Source: Xanthomonas albilineans (GTDB lineage Bacteria; Pseudomonadota; Gammaproteobacteria; Xanthomonadales; Xanthomonadaceae). Taken from it: a DNA stretch of 64,000 nucleotides. Where the stretch lies: NCBI RefSeq assembly GCF_002939705.1, contig NZ_MDCB01000010.1:93635-157634 (forward strand), in the 5' to 3' direction. Of this stretch, positions 20,391 through 30,469 are shown one piece after another. Under the pieces are notes generated by a model that did not search any database, was not told the origin of the DNA, and was given only the letters and a program-made list of their open reading frames with translations. The translations under genes were made by a program, and so were the position numbers. Position 1 is the first letter of the stretch. Every line of letters begins with the position of its first letter.

Positions 20391-20507
20391 GGGTAGTACC
20401 GTGGTCCGGGGAATGCTCCGCGCCACCGGCCGGACCCCCCCGGCCACCCGCCAACGGCATGGGCCGTTCGCGGTCCATTTGCAGATAGCATCTTCCAAGG
20501 AACCCCC

Positions 20508-22616
20508 GTGGCAAAAATCACCAAAACCTTCCAGTACGGCAAGCACACCGTCACCCTCGAAACCGGCGAGATCGCCCGCCAGGCTGGCGGTGCCGTCATC
20601 GTCAAGATGGACGACACCGTACTGCTGGTCACCGCCGTCGCCGCCAAGAGCGCGCGCGAAGGTCAGGACTTCTTCCCGCTGACGGTCGACTATCAGGAGA
20701 AGTTCTACGCCGGCGGCCGCATCCCCGGTGGCTTCTTCAAGCGCGAGGGCCGTGCGACCGAGAAGGAGACGCTGATTTCGCGTTTGATCGACCGCCCGAT
20801 CCGGCCGTTGTTCCCGGAAGACTACAAAAACGAAGTGCAGATCATCGCCACGGTGATGTCGATGAACCCGGATATCGACGGCGACATTGCCGCGCTGATC
20901 GGCGCGTCGGCTGCGTTGTCGCTCGCGGGTACCCCGTTCAATGGGCCGATCGGCGCCGCCAAGGTCGGCTACAAGAATGGCGAATACATTCTCAACCCGA
21001 CGGTGTCGGACCTGAAGGACTCGCAACTCGAACTTGTCGTGGCCGGTACCAGCAACGCGGTGTTGATGGTCGAGTCCGAGGCCGCGCTGCTGTCGGAAGA
21101 CGTGATGCTGGGTGCGGTCACCTTCGGCCACCGCGAGATGCAGAAGGTCATCAACGCGATCAACGAACTGACCGCCGAAGCCGGCACCAAGCCGTCCGAT
21201 TGGGTCGCCCCGGCCAAGAACGCGGCCATGATCGCCGCGCTGAAGGAGGCTGTCGGCGGTCAACTGGCCGCGGCGTTCCAGGTGCGCGACAAGCTGCAGC
21301 GTCGCGATGCGATTGCCGCGATCAAGAAGGACGTGCTGGCGCAGTTGGCGCCGCGCGCCACCGCCGAGAACTGGGTCGCTGCCGACCTGGCCAAGGAATT
21401 CGGTGAGCTGGAATACCAGACCATGCGCGGTTCGGTACTGAGCACCAAGGTGCGTATCGATGGTCGTGCGCTGGACACCGTGCGTCCGATCAGCGTGAAA
21501 GCCGGCGTGTTGCCGCGTACCCATGGATCGGCGCTGTTTACCCGTGGCGAGACGCAGGCGATCGTGGTCACCACGCTGGGCACCGCCCGCGACGGTCAGG
21601 TGATCGATGCGGTCTCCGGCGAATACAAGGAAAACTTCCTGTTCCATTACAACTTCCCCCCGTACTCGGTGGGCGAGTGCGGCCGCTTCGGTGCGCCCAA
21701 GCGTCGCGAAATCGGCCACGGCCGCCTCGCCAAGCGCGGCGTGCTGGCGGTGATGCCGAGCATGGAAGAGTTTCCGTACACCATTCGCGTGGTTTCGGAA
21801 ATCACCGAATCCAACGGTTCCTCGTCGATGGCCTCGGTGTGCGGCAGCTCGCTGGCGCTGATGGACGCCGGTGTGCCGGTGAAGGCGCCGGTAGCCGGTA
21901 TCGCCATGGGCCTGGTCAAGGAAGGCAACGACTTTGTGGTGCTGTCGGACATCCTGGGCGATGAAGATCACCTGGGCGACATGGACTTCAAGGTCGCTGG
22001 TACTGCCGAAGGCGTGTCCGCGTTGCAGATGGACATCAAGATCGAAGGCATCACCGAGGAGATCATGAAACAGGCCCTGGCGCAGGCCAAGGCGGGTCGC
22101 CTGCATATTCTCGGCGAGATGGCCAGCGCGCTGACCAGCCCGCGTGCGGAACTGAGCGACTACGCGCCGCGCCTGCTGACGATCAAGATCCATCCTGACA
22201 AGATCCGCGAAGTGATCGGCAAGGGCGGTTCGACCATCCAGGCGATCACCAAGGAAACCGGCACCCAGATCGATATTCAGGATGACGGCACCATCGTCAT
22301 CGCCTCGGTCAACGCGATCGCCGCGCAGGCCGCCAAGGCCCGCATCGAGCAGATCACCTCGGACGTGGAGCCGGGCCGGATCTACGAAGGCAAGGTCGCC
22401 AAGATCATGGATTTCGGCGCATTCGTCACCATCCTGCCGGGCAAGGATGGCTTGGTCCACGTTTCGCAGATCTCCAGCGAGCGCGTGGAGAAGGTCGGCG
22501 ACAAGCTGAAGGAAGGCGACGTGGTCAAGGTCAAGGTGCTGGAAGTCGACAAGCAGGGCCGTATTCGCCTGTCGATGAAGGCGGTTGAGGAAGGCGAGGG
22601 CGTGTCGGCCGAGTAA
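20508..22616 (+). CDS. pnp: Polyribonucleotide nucleotidyltransferase (PNPase)
   Basis: 702 residues, the 3'-5' phosphorolytic exoribonuclease of the RNA degradosome. Two RNase PH cores are present (about 1-230 and 310-540, with '[20 protein letters not shown]' and '[20 protein letters not shown]'). A KH domain ('[15 protein letters not shown]') and a C-terminal S1 domain ('[19 protein letters not shown]') follow. Length and order are standard. A strong terminator follows 28 bases after the stop. Confidence 0.98.
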   Translation: MAKITKTFQYGKHTVTLETGEIARQAGGAVIVKMDDTVLLVTAVAAKSAREGQDFFPLTVDYQEKFYAGGRIPGGFFKREGRATEKETLISRLIDRPIRPLFPEDYKNEVQIIATVMSMNPDIDGDIAALIGASAALSLAGTPFNGPIGAAKVGYKNGEYILNPTVSDLKDSQLELVVAGTSNAVLMVESEAALLSEDVMLGAVTFGHREMQKVINAINELTAEAGTKPSDWVAPAKNAAMIAALKEAVGGQLAAAFQVRDKLQRRDAIAAIKKDVLAQLAPRATAENWVAADLAKEFGELEYQTMRGSVLSTKVRIDGRALDTVRPISVKAGVLPRTHGSALFTRGETQAIVVTTLGTARDGQVIDAVSGEYKENFLFHYNFPPYSVGECGRFGAPKRREIGHGRLAKRGVLAVMPSMEEFPYTIRVVSEITESNGSSSMASVCGSSLALMDAGVPVKAPVAGIAMGLVKEGNDFVVLSDILGDEDHLGDMDFKVAGTAEGVSALQMDIKIEGITEEIMKQALAQAKAGRLHILGEMASALTSPRAELSDYAPRLLTIKIHPDKIREVIGKGGSTIQAITKETGTQIDIQDDGTIVIASVNAIAAQAAKARIEQITSDVEPGRIYEGKVAKIMDFGAFVTILPGKDGLVHVSQISSERVEKVGDKLKEGDVVKVKVLEVDKQGRIRLSMKAVEEGEGVSAE

Positions 22617-22643
22617 GTCGCCGACCTCCATTGCGGTTCCAAG

Positions 22644-22670
22644 AAAAAGCGGGCTTCGGCCCGCTTTTTT
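22644..22670. terminator. Bidirectional terminator after pnp
   Basis: AAAAAGCGGGC (22644-22654) pairs with GCCCGCTTTTT (22659-22669) around a TTCG tetraloop. A-tract and T-tract flank both sides, so it can serve pnp on the plus strand and the convergent GAF-EAL gene on the minus strand. Confidence 0.9.
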
Positions 22671-22808
22671 CATGGGCCGCGCGCTGTGAGGCAGGCGTTC
22701 GTCCTGAATGCAGCAGGAGGTGTCCAGAGTAAGATCACGTTGCGCTCGCGCATTGTCGGAACGGCGTGCGTATCGCCGCGTAGCGGCTGCAGGCGGTCTG
22801 ATCGCAGC

Positions 22809-24158
22809 TCAGTTCAGTGCGTCATCGTCGATCGTTGGATAGCGCGCCAGATGCGCCGACAGTGGACCCGGATGTGCCAGGTGGTAACCCTGTCCGTAGC
22901 GTGCGCCCAGCGCCTGCAGGGTGATCAATTCGCTTTCGGTCTCGATGCCCTCGATGATCACGTCGGCGGCGGTTTCGGCGGCGAAGGACAGGATCGCCAT
23001 TGCGAGCCGTTGACGTCGGGGCTCGGCATCGATGCCACGGGTCAGGGTCAGGTCCAGCTTGATGATGTCCGGTGCCAGATGCAGCAGATGGCGCAGGCTG
23101 GCGAAGCCGGTGCCGGCATCGTCCAGGGCAATACGCAGGCCCTGGCGTTGCAGTGTGCCGATTTGCTCGGACAGGCGCGGATAATCCGGCGCCTGCAGTT
23201 GTTCGGTGATCTCCAGGACAAGCCGCGACAGATCGTGGCCATGCAACACCTCCTGCAGTTGCGGATGCAGCAGTGTTTGCGTGGACACGTTGATCGCCAG
23301 GTACAGCGGCGCCGGTAACTGTGCCAGCAACTCCAGCGCCTGCCTTGCCGCGGTCAACTCCAGTTCCAGTGCCAGCCCGACCCGAGTCGCGTCGTCGAAC
23401 CAGCGCAGTGGCGGCAGAGCGAGATTGGATGGAAACCGCGACAGCGCCTCCACTCCGACGATGCGTTGCGACGGTAGCGCCAAGATCGGTTGGGTGACGA
23501 TCTGCAGACGTGCGTTGGCGACCGTCTCGCGAATGCGCGTGGCGATCGCCGCTTTTTCGCGAAACGCGTGTTTCTCGGCATTCTGACGGCGCTCGATATC
23601 GGTTTGCAGCGCCGCGCGGTCCATCGCCAGCGCCAGCGTCGCGCCGACCAGCGTCGCCAGCATCTCCAGCGTGCGTACATCCTGTGCGGTATAGGCGAAG
23701 CGGTAAGGCGACATCACCTTGAGTACGCCGATGCCGCGTTCGCCGTAGCACAGTGGAACCACTAGCATCGACCGCAGTCCGATCTTGCGGCAGGCGCTGC
23801 GATCCACGCGTGGATCGGTTTCCGAATCATCGCATTGCAGCACCTGACCACTGCGCATGCACAGGCCGGATAAACTGCCGATGCTGGGCAGGCGCAAGCC
23901 CAGATGGGGCTCGGCGATGCCGCTTGCCGACCAGTACAGCATGTCGCTGCTGTCGCACATTTCCACCACGGCGCCGGTGGAGCGGGTCAACTCCTGTGCG
24001 CGTCGTGCTACCACGTCGACGACCTGCAGCGGATCTGCGCCGGCGGCGGCGATCTCGCCTTGCGCCAGAATGATGCGCGACAGCAGCACCGCGTCGTCGT
24101 TCGCCGCGATGGGGGTGGGTTGCTGGACCTCGTCCGGAGTGTCGGGTGCCTGTGACAT
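22809..24158 (-). CDS. GAF-EAL domain cyclic-di-GMP phosphodiesterase-like protein
   Basis: 449 residues with no membrane segment. An N-terminal GAF sensor domain (about 35-185) is followed by a short helical linker and an EAL domain (about 210-440). Residues needed for c-di-GMP hydrolysis in EAL enzymes appear present: E237 in 'VEALSRFP', N290, E316 in 'LEITE', D346-D347, K368 in 'KLD', E403/E406 in 'EGIE' and Q423. The usual DDFGTG loop reads DDAGTG (Phe to Ala), which may alter dimer-linked loop behaviour. There is no GGDEF domain. It is a single-gene unit convergent with pnp. The signal sensed by the GAF domain is unknown. Confidence 0.88.
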   Translation of the reverse strand: MSQAPDTPDEVQQPTPIAANDDAVLLSRIILAQGEIAAAGADPLQVVDVVARRAQELTRSTGAVVEMCDSSDMLYWSASGIAEPHLGLRLPSIGSLSGLCMRSGQVLQCDDSETDPRVDRSACRKIGLRSMLVVPLCYGERGIGVLKVMSPYRFAYTAQDVRTLEMLATLVGATLALAMDRAALQTDIERRQNAEKHAFREKAAIATRIRETVANARLQIVTQPILALPSQRIVGVEALSRFPSNLALPPLRWFDDATRVGLALELELTAARQALELLAQLPAPLYLAINVSTQTLLHPQLQEVLHGHDLSRLVLEITEQLQAPDYPRLSEQIGTLQRQGLRIALDDAGTGFASLRHLLHLAPDIIKLDLTLTRGIDAEPRRQRLAMAILSFAAETAADVIIEGIETESELITLQALGARYGQGYHLAHPGPLSAHLARYPTIDDDALN

Positions 24159-24260
24159 GTTCGCATCATGTGGAAATGCGTTGGAGTGCGGCGATACGTC
24201 GGTGCATGTGTGGTGTCGCAGCGTGTGGAACGGCGTCCATCACGCTGCGAGGGGAGGGGC

Positions 24261-24584
24261 TCAGCCGTTGCTGTCGCTGCCCTTGCGCGGTTTCCCATAC
24301 AGGCTGCGCAGTTCGTCCTTGGCTTGTTCGAGAATCTTACGGCGATGCGCCGACAACTGATTGCCGGTGCGATTGATGTAGAAGGTGAGCATCGACATCG
24401 CCGATCGATAGGGGCCGGTGCGACGCCGTGCATTCTGATCGGCTGATTGTTTGAGTGATTGCGCGATCGAGAGTGGATCGTCGCGCTCGAACACGCTGGG
24501 TGTGACACCGAGCGAACGGTGAGAGTCGTTGGATAGGGTCTGGCTCATATGGGGGTTGGACACATTGGAACTGCTATGTGCCAT
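24261..24584 (-). CDS. DUF3175-type small hypothetical protein
   Basis: 107 residues from the ATG at 24584, which has AAGGAG upstream; the longer open frame lacks conserved residues. The C-terminal half 'DDPLSIAQSLKQSAD', 'GPYRSAMSMLTFYINR' and 'LEQAKDELRSLYGK' matches what I recall of the DUF3175 family. The N-terminal 30 residues are Ser/Asn-rich and variable. It is soluble and basic, and its function is unknown. It is transcribed in the same direction as the GAF-EAL gene, 102 bases upstream of it. Confidence 0.75.
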   Translation of the reverse strand: MAHSSSNVSNPHMSQTLSNDSHRSLGVTPSVFERDDPLSIAQSLKQSADQNARRRTGPYRSAMSMLTFYINRTGNQLSAHRRKILEQAKDELRSLYGKPRKGSDSNG

Positions 24585-25913
24585 TGATGGCGCTCCTTGG
24601 CGATTGCGGGGGGAAGGGGATGGATTAATAACTGCAAAGTGTGGATGTGCTTGGTGATGCGATGGGATGCATATGCCGCGACGCTGATGTGCGCCACGAG
24701 CCGAGAAACATGCCGGCACGGATCTGGAAACGGTGCGGTCGCGGCACAATCGGAAACTGCCACGTTCGCGCGCGATGCGATTTTTCGCATGCGTGCTCGG
24801 TGATGTTGTTGTCCGATCGAATGCCGTGTTGCATTTCGTTTCCCGAACTGAAGCTCGCACTGCAAGTGCAGGCACTAGGCGGGCAGGCATGACCTCATCA
24901 ACACCATAACCGCGCTCTGCGGCATGCGTGGTAGACAGTGTCATATTCGATGAACGATTAACGGAAAGCCATTTAAAAAGGCGCTCTTCCTGCAGCTGCG
25001 CTTGATGGCGAAGGTAACGTCACCACTGCGTGCTGTAATAGTGCTGTTAGGTTATTTCGCGGTCATTGAGGACCAGTGTCGTTGCATGTGGGCGCAGTTG
25101 CGCTGCGGCACGAAAGAATTCGTATTTCGTGCGCGCTAATGTGCTTTCGCCGCGCCATCGTGGGGTTCTGCGTCGCGCTATCGATCCCGTAAAGCGCAGG
25201 TTGTGGCATGGGCGCTGATATCTTGCATGCGGAGTGGACTAAGCGCCACGTTAATCGATGCCGTCAAGAAGCTTGTCCGCGCGCCATGCCTTGTTCGAGG
25301 CAGTGGCGCGCGTTTTCATGTGTGATGATGGGTTGCGCAATCGCGCACTTTGTGCGTGTATATTGCTATTGAAAGCGATTCCAGGCGAAAAATTGCGCAA
25401 TTTTGGAGCGCTGATGCAAGTGATTTCCGAAGAATTGACCGAGATTGGTTTGCATGGTGCGGGGGCGTATCGCATTCCACTCTTGTCATCTCCGCGCGCG
25501 AATGCATCTGGGTTTTACGATATTCATCGCATGTGTAAGTGATTGCGCTTGAGTTGCTGTGTGTGCTAACGGCGTCGATGTTCGGGTGCGCATTAATACG
25601 TTATATCCGTGGGTATGGGATATATTCAGGTGAAGTATGAAGGTGGGTATGTCGTCGGCGTTGTGCGGATATGGTTGGGCCGATTTACGCGATGACCATT
25701 GGCGTCATTTCGGCGGATTAAAATCCGATTCGCAATGCTGTCTAGGAAGCTCGGGGAAAATTTCCAGATGCGTTTTGAATCCGAGTCTCTTGTGCGGACG
25801 ATTGCACAGTCTTTGCTCGATTAATCGCATATGTGTATCGATAATGGTGCTGAAAGCGGTGTGCGTTGCAGTTATTGGCGGGTCAATCTGATGACGTTCT
25901 CGTTGTTGACTCG
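24585..25913. other. Gene-poor, A/T-richer intergenic region
   Basis: About 1.3 kb without a recognisable gene. Short open frames exist on both strands (for example 25258-25542 plus and 25637-25891 plus), but none has a convincing ribosome-binding site, codon bias like the neighbours or a known motif. Base composition is visibly A/T-richer than the flanks. It could be decayed DNA or hold unrecognised regulatory RNA; nothing specific can be supported. Confidence 0.5.
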
Positions 25914-26111
25914 CTACCAAGCACAATATGGATCAGCGAAGTAAACATCGTCTGCAATGCAGCGGCAATGCGCCGATGAGCGGCTGCTATCCAGCACCCA
26001 ATCGCCGATGCCACCGGTGATCTGCTCCGGACTGAAGTCCTGGGTCAACAATATCTCCATCTTTGCGATGCGGTCGGCGCCGATGCGTTGACCGCGGGCG
26101 CCGGTGCGCAC
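25914..26111 (-). pseudogene. Possible IS30-family transposase remnant
   Basis: A 65-residue open frame containing 'GADRIAKMEILLTQDFSPEQITGGIG'-like sequence (given in part: DFSPEQITGGIG). The helix plus 'SPEQI.G' pattern is typical of IS30-family transposases just before the catalytic domain. The frame stops soon after and no DDE motif or terminal repeats were found. It therefore looks like a decayed fragment, and the assignment rests on a short pattern only. Confidence 0.35.
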
Positions 26112-26154
26112 GGATGCGCTGGGCCTGATCTGGGGTAAAGCGCCGAGTCAACGC

Positions 26155-26487
26155 TCAGCCACGATCGTCGCGGGTCCACACGCCGCCGTGCTGGAATTTC
26201 ACTGGAAACTTTGTGACCGGGCCGTAAGCCGGGGCGCATAGCGCGCGGCCATCGCGCACATCGAAACGCGCGCCATGCAGCACGCATTCGATGCTGCCCG
26301 TGGCGCCGTCGAAGGTGCCTGGTGAGAGTTCGTAGTCTTCGTGGCTGCAGCGATCTTCCAGCGCATAGAAGTGTCCATCGAAATTGAACACGACGATCGG
26401 TGTGGCGGTCACTTCGTCCCACACCGTTTTCATTTCGCTGGGCAGTAGTTCGCCGTCGGCACAGACGAAGGTCCAAGTCTCGCTCAT
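26155..26487 (-). CDS. Rieske [2Fe-2S] ferredoxin-like protein
   Basis: 110 residues with a complete Rieske motif: C47-x-H49 ('CSHED') and C68-x2-H71 ('CVLHG'). The size fits the small ferredoxin subunit of non-haem iron oxygenase systems rather than a bc1 Rieske protein, since no membrane anchor is present. The start overlaps the stop of the acetyltransferase gene by four bases. It therefore forms a translationally coupled pair downstream of the suf genes, and its cluster may be loaded by that machinery. The electron partner is not encoded nearby. Confidence 0.88.
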   Translation of the reverse strand: MSETWTFVCADGELLPSEMKTVWDEVTATPIVVFNFDGHFYALEDRCSHEDYELSPGTFDGATGSIECVLHGARFDVRDGRALCAPAYGPVTKFPVKFQHGGVWTRDDRG

Positions 26488-27020
26488 GCTGCACCCTCCA
26501 GCGGCTTTTCCAGTACTTCAAAACGCAGGTCATCGCGCTTGGGTAGGCCGAAGCGTGCATCGCCGTAGGGGAACGGCTGTTTGATCCCGGTGCGACGGTA
26601 GCCGCGGCGTTGGTAGAACGCGATCAATTCGTCGCGCACGTCGATCACGCTCATGCGTATGATGGGCGCTCGCCACGTCTTCCAGGCGATGCGCTCGGCT
26701 TCGGCCAGGACGGCTTTACCCAGCCCGTGGCCTTGCGCCTGCGGTTGCACTGCGAACATGCCGAAGTAGCCGACATTGTCGGCGGCGGCGATGTGTGCGC
26801 AGGCGATCGGCGCACCTTCGTGTTCGGCGAGTAACACCGTGCTGCGTGGACGCAGGATGTCGGCGCGCAGCAGGTCGCGGTCGATGCGCGGGCCGTCGAG
26901 TAAATCGGCTTCGGTGGTCCAGCCGCGACGGCTGCTGTCGCCACGATAGGCCGATGTGACCAGAGCGGTGATGGCGTCTAGATCGTCGAGGCTGGCATTG
27001 CGGAAGGCGAGGTCGTGCAT
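26484..27020 (-). CDS. GNAT family N-acetyltransferase
   Basis: 178 residues with the GNAT fold signature: acetyl-CoA-binding motif A near 'MFAVQPQAQGHGLGKAVLAE' and the later 'MSVIDVRDELIAFYQRRGYR'. It is probably a cytoplasmic acyltransferase; the substrate cannot be predicted. It overlaps the Rieske gene by four bases and lies 130 bases downstream of sufS on the same strand, so it could be the tail of the suf transcript or a separate unit. Confidence 0.88.
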   Translation of the reverse strand: MHDLAFRNASLDDLDAITALVTSAYRGDSSRRGWTTEADLLDGPRIDRDLLRADILRPRSTVLLAEHEGAPIACAHIAAADNVGYFGMFAVQPQAQGHGLGKAVLAEAERIAWKTWRAPIIRMSVIDVRDELIAFYQRRGYRRTGIKQPFPYGDARFGLPKRDDLRFEVLEKPLEGAA

Positions 27021-27150
27021 GGGGCGATTATGTCGTAAGGCTGCAATGCGGGAAGCGGTGCGGCAACGCCGCAGGGCCCGGTTGTGCTATTCGCTTGTCC
27101 AACGGCGAGGTGCTTTTTGCTTTGGTCTTTCAACTTCATCCGTCTTGGCT

Positions 27151-28401
27151 TCACCCAAGCAGTGTTCGCACTTTCCGCAACGCGATCACGAAGCGTTCGA
27201 TCTCCGCATGCGTGTTGTAGAACGCCATGGAAGCACGGCAGGTGGCGGCGACACCGTAGAACTGTAGCAGCGGGTGTGCGCAGTGTTGGCCAGAACGGAC
27301 TGCCACGCCTTCCAGGTCGAGCAGGGTGGCCAGGTCGTGGGCATGTGCGCCTTCGATCAGGAACGAGACCACCGCCGCTTTGCCCGGCGCGGTACCGATC
27401 AGGCGAAGGTCGTCGATCTGCTGCAATTCTTCGGTCAAGTGCGCGAGCAACTCGGCTTCGCGCGCTTCTACATGCTGCAATCCTAGTGTCTGCAAGTAAT
27501 CCACCGCCGCACCGAGGCCGACGAAGCCGGCAATGTTCGGTGTGCCGGCCTCGAGTTTGTGCGGTGGGTCGTTGAACACGGTGCCGTCAAAACTGACTTC
27601 CTTGATCATCTCGCCGCCGCCGAGGAACGGTGGCATCGCGTGTAGATGTTCGCGGCGTGCCCACAGTGCGCCGGTACCGGTGGGGCCGCACATCTTGTGT
27701 CCGGTAATTGCATAGAAGTCGCAACCGATCGCGGCCACGTCTAGCGGTCGATGCGGTGCCGCCTGCGAACCATCGATGACGCTGACGATGCCACGCTTGC
27801 GCGCTTCGCGGCAAATTTCGCCAACCGGGTTGACGGTGCCCAGCACGTTGGAGACGTGGGTCAGGGCCAACAGTTTCACCTCGCCGGTCATGGCCGCGCG
27901 CAGTGCGTCCAGGTCGAGTGCGCCTTCGGCGGTGATCTCGGCGACTTTGAGCGTGGCGCCTGTGCGTTGTGCGACCAGTTGCCAGGGAACAATGTTGGCA
28001 TGGTGTTCCATGCGCGACACCAGGATGCTGTCGCCGGCCTGCAGGCGCGGCAGCGCCCACGAATACGCCACCAGATTCAACGCAAAGGTGGCGCCGCTGC
28101 ATAACACCAGTTCGTCGGCGCGCACGTTGAGGAAGCGGGCCAACTTGGACCGCGCGCCCTCGTAGGCTTCGGTGGCCTCGCTGCCGAGCGCGTGCACTGC
28201 ACGGCTGACGTTGGCGTTGTGACGACGATAGAACGTGTCCGTTGCGGCGATGACCGGCAGCGGTTTCTGCCCGGTATTGGCGTTATCGAAATACACCAGC
28301 GGCTTGCCATGGACGTTGCGCTGCAGCAATGGGAAGTCGCTGCGGACCTTGTCCCAGTCCGGTGCCTGCGCTGGCGTGATGTGCGTAGCGGTACCGTTCA
28401 T
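27151..28401 (-). CDS. sufS: Cysteine desulfurase SufS
   Basis: 416 residues, a PLP enzyme that takes sulfur from cysteine for Fe-S cluster assembly. The PLP lysine is K236 in 'ITGHKMCGP' and the catalytic cysteine is C374 in 'RSGQHCAHPL', the form typical of group II (SufS/CsdA) desulfurases. The start overlaps the sufD stop (ATGA). No sufE or sufU partner gene is present in this window, so the sulfur acceptor must be elsewhere or SufBCD is loaded directly. Confidence 0.96.
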   Translation of the reverse strand: MNGTATHITPAQAPDWDKVRSDFPLLQRNVHGKPLVYFDNANTGQKPLPVIAATDTFYRRHNANVSRAVHALGSEATEAYEGARSKLARFLNVRADELVLCSGATFALNLVAYSWALPRLQAGDSILVSRMEHHANIVPWQLVAQRTGATLKVAEITAEGALDLDALRAAMTGEVKLLALTHVSNVLGTVNPVGEICREARKRGIVSVIDGSQAAPHRPLDVAAIGCDFYAITGHKMCGPTGTGALWARREHLHAMPPFLGGGEMIKEVSFDGTVFNDPPHKLEAGTPNIAGFVGLGAAVDYLQTLGLQHVEAREAELLAHLTEELQQIDDLRLIGTAPGKAAVVSFLIEGAHAHDLATLLDLEGVAVRSGQHCAHPLLQFYGVAATCRASMAFYNTHAEIERFVIALRKVRTLLG

Positions 28402-29660
28402 GTCACGTCTGCGTCACTGAGCGCGCGTTCCAAGTGTGTCGCCAGTAATTCGCCCAATGTCGTCGGTAGCAGCCGCAGTGGTTCGCGGCAGAACGCGGCG
28501 GTCAGCAGTTGCTGCGCGCGTTCTTGCGGCAATCCACGCGAGCGCAGGTAAAACAGTGCGTTGGCGTCGAGTTGACCGACGGTGGCACCGTGTGCAGCCT
28601 TGACCTCGTCGGCATCGATCACCAGCACCGGTTGGGTATCGATCTCGGCATCGGTGGACAACAGCAGGTTCTTGTTCGATAGCTGGGCATCGCTGCCGTC
28701 GGCGCCCTGGCGGATGTGGATGCCACCGTGGAATGCGACCCGGCTGCGCGCGGTGGCAATGCCCCGCCAGAGCAGTTCGCAGGCAGTGTCGCGGGCGATG
28801 TGCTCGATGCCCAGTCGGGTGTCGAGTTGACGCCGGCCGTTGCCGAGCAGTACACCGTTGGCGCTCAGTCGTGCGTTGTCGCCTTCCAGGCGGACGTTGA
28901 GTTCGTGCCGTACCAGCGCGCCGCCCAGTTCCAGGTCCACGCGTTGGTACTGCGCCTCGCGTGCCAGCACCGCGTCGGTGCGCAGCAGCGCGGTGATGCC
29001 GGGCGCGTCCTCCTGCACCCGTGCATGTATCAGTTGCGCGCCGGCAGCCAGGTGGATGTGGGCGAGGCTGTTGCTCAGGTGCGGTGCGTCTTCGAGATGC
29101 AGGTGATGTTCCACGAGCGATAGCGAGGCGTTCTGACCTAGTTCGATCAGATGGCGGTGGTGCCAGGCGAGATCGGCCGCCGCCGCAGTGGAGAGGAACA
29201 CCAGGTGCAATGGCGTTTCCACACGCACGCCCGCATCCACGCGCAACACGCAACCTTCGTCGGCGAGCGCGGCGTTGAGCCGGGCGAATACCTCGTCGAC
29301 GCGCTCGAAGCGCCGGCCAAGGAAGCGCATCGCATCCTCGCCACCGCGCAGCAGCGCCGACAGGCGTTGCAGTGCCACACCGCAGGGCAGGCCGCTCAGC
29401 TCCGACAGCGCATCGCTTGCGCGGCCGTTGACGAAGACCAGCCGTGGCGCCGGAATGCTGGCGATCACGGCGGCGTTCACGTCCGCTGTGGCGTCTGCTG
29501 CCGGGACGAAGCGACGCCGCTCCAGCGCCCGCAGCGAGGTGTATTTCCATGCCTCGCTGCGCGGACCGGGCAGGCCATCGCGCAGTGCTTGCTCCAGCGG
29601 TACGCGACGCACGCTGTCGCCGTGGAATGCCGCGGCCAGGGAGTCGAGCAGGGTGCTCAT
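28398..29660 (-). CDS. sufD: Fe-S cluster assembly protein SufD
   Basis: 420 residues from the ATG at 29660 (MSTLLDSLAAAFHGD), which overlaps the sufC stop. The longer open frame upstream lies inside sufC and is a shadow. SufD partners SufB in the SufBC2D scaffold. The N-terminal 'GLPGPRSEAWKYTSL' and the C-terminal beta-helix end 'ALFYLRSRGLPQERAQQLL' are characteristic. The conserved His of the SufD core falls in 'VKAAHGATVGQLD'. Confidence 0.96.
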   Translation of the reverse strand: MSTLLDSLAAAFHGDSVRRVPLEQALRDGLPGPRSEAWKYTSLRALERRRFVPAADATADVNAAVIASIPAPRLVFVNGRASDALSELSGLPCGVALQRLSALLRGGEDAMRFLGRRFERVDEVFARLNAALADEGCVLRVDAGVRVETPLHLVFLSTAAAADLAWHHRHLIELGQNASLSLVEHHLHLEDAPHLSNSLAHIHLAAGAQLIHARVQEDAPGITALLRTDAVLAREAQYQRVDLELGGALVRHELNVRLEGDNARLSANGVLLGNGRRQLDTRLGIEHIARDTACELLWRGIATARSRVAFHGGIHIRQGADGSDAQLSNKNLLLSTDAEIDTQPVLVIDADEVKAAHGATVGQLDANALFYLRSRGLPQERAQQLLTAAFCREPLRLLPTTLGELLATHLERALSDADVT

Positions 29661-30424
29661 CGCAGTGCCGCCTCGGGCGCCACGCGCTCCTTCAGCCAGG
29701 CATAACCGTGCGCTTCCAGTTCCAGCGCCAGCTCGGGGCCGCCGGTCTGCACGATGCGCCCGTCGGCCAGCACGTGCACCACGTCCGGCTTGATGTAATC
29801 GAGCAGGCGCTGGTAGTGGGTGATGACCACAAATGCACGCTCGGGCGAGCGTAGTGCGTTGACGCCGGCGGCGACGGTCTTGAGTGCGTCGATGTCCAGG
29901 CCACTGTCGGTCTCGTCGAGAATCGCCAGTTTCGGTTCCAGTACCGCCAGTTGGAAGATTTCGTTGCGCTTCTTCTCGCCGCCGGAGAAGCCTTCGTTGA
30001 CACCGCGATGCAGCAGTTCGTCCTTCAGATGCAGCACGGCCAGCTTCTGCCGGACCAGTTTGAGGAATTGCATCGAATCCAGTTCGGCCTCGCCGCGCGC
30101 CTTGCGTTGGGCATTGAGCGCGGCGCGCAGAAAATAGGTGTTGTTGACGCCGGGGATTTCCACCGGGTACTGGAAGGCCAGGAACAGGCCGGCGGCGGCG
30201 CGTGTTTCCGGCTCCAGCGCGAGCAGGTCGGCGCCGTCGAAGCGCACACTGCCCTGGCTTACCTCGTAGCCGTCGCGGCCGGCCAGGACGTTGCCCAGGG
30301 TGGACTTGCCGGCGCCGTTGGGGCCCATGATGGCGTGTACCTGGCCGGGCTGCACGTCCAGCGACAGGCCTTTGAGGATGTCGTTGCCGCCGATGCGGGC
30401 GTGGAGGTTGTCGATCTTGAGCAT
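29657..30424 (-). CDS. sufC: Fe-S cluster assembly ATPase SufC
   Basis: 255 residues, the ABC-type ATPase of the SufBCD complex. Walker A GPNGAGKST is at 34-42, the signature 'GFSGGEKKRNEI' at about 146-157, and Walker B 'LAILDETDSGLD' follows. The DETDSGLD form is usual for SufC. The stop overlaps the sufD start. A 45-base gap separates it from the LprI-like gene upstream. Confidence 0.97.
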   Translation of the reverse strand: MLKIDNLHARIGGNDILKGLSLDVQPGQVHAIMGPNGAGKSTLGNVLAGRDGYEVSQGSVRFDGADLLALEPETRAAAGLFLAFQYPVEIPGVNNTYFLRAALNAQRKARGEAELDSMQFLKLVRQKLAVLHLKDELLHRGVNEGFSGGEKKRNEIFQLAVLEPKLAILDETDSGLDIDALKTVAAGVNALRSPERAFVVITHYQRLLDYIKPDVVHVLADGRIVQTGGPELALELEAHGYAWLKERVAPEAALR

Positions 30425-30469
30425 GGCGATGTTCGTCTTGTCGAATTGGGAGAAGGGGCGCGGTGCGAC

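Noticed and set aside
19878..22673. 931-residue open frame antisense to rpsO and pnp
   Set aside because: It is a GC-driven shadow of pnp with low-complexity composition and no ribosome-binding site; pnp motifs are unambiguous on the plus strand.
25258..25542. 94-residue open frame in the gene-poor region
   Set aside because: It has no ribosome-binding site, no recognisable motif, and competing frames of similar length on both strands.
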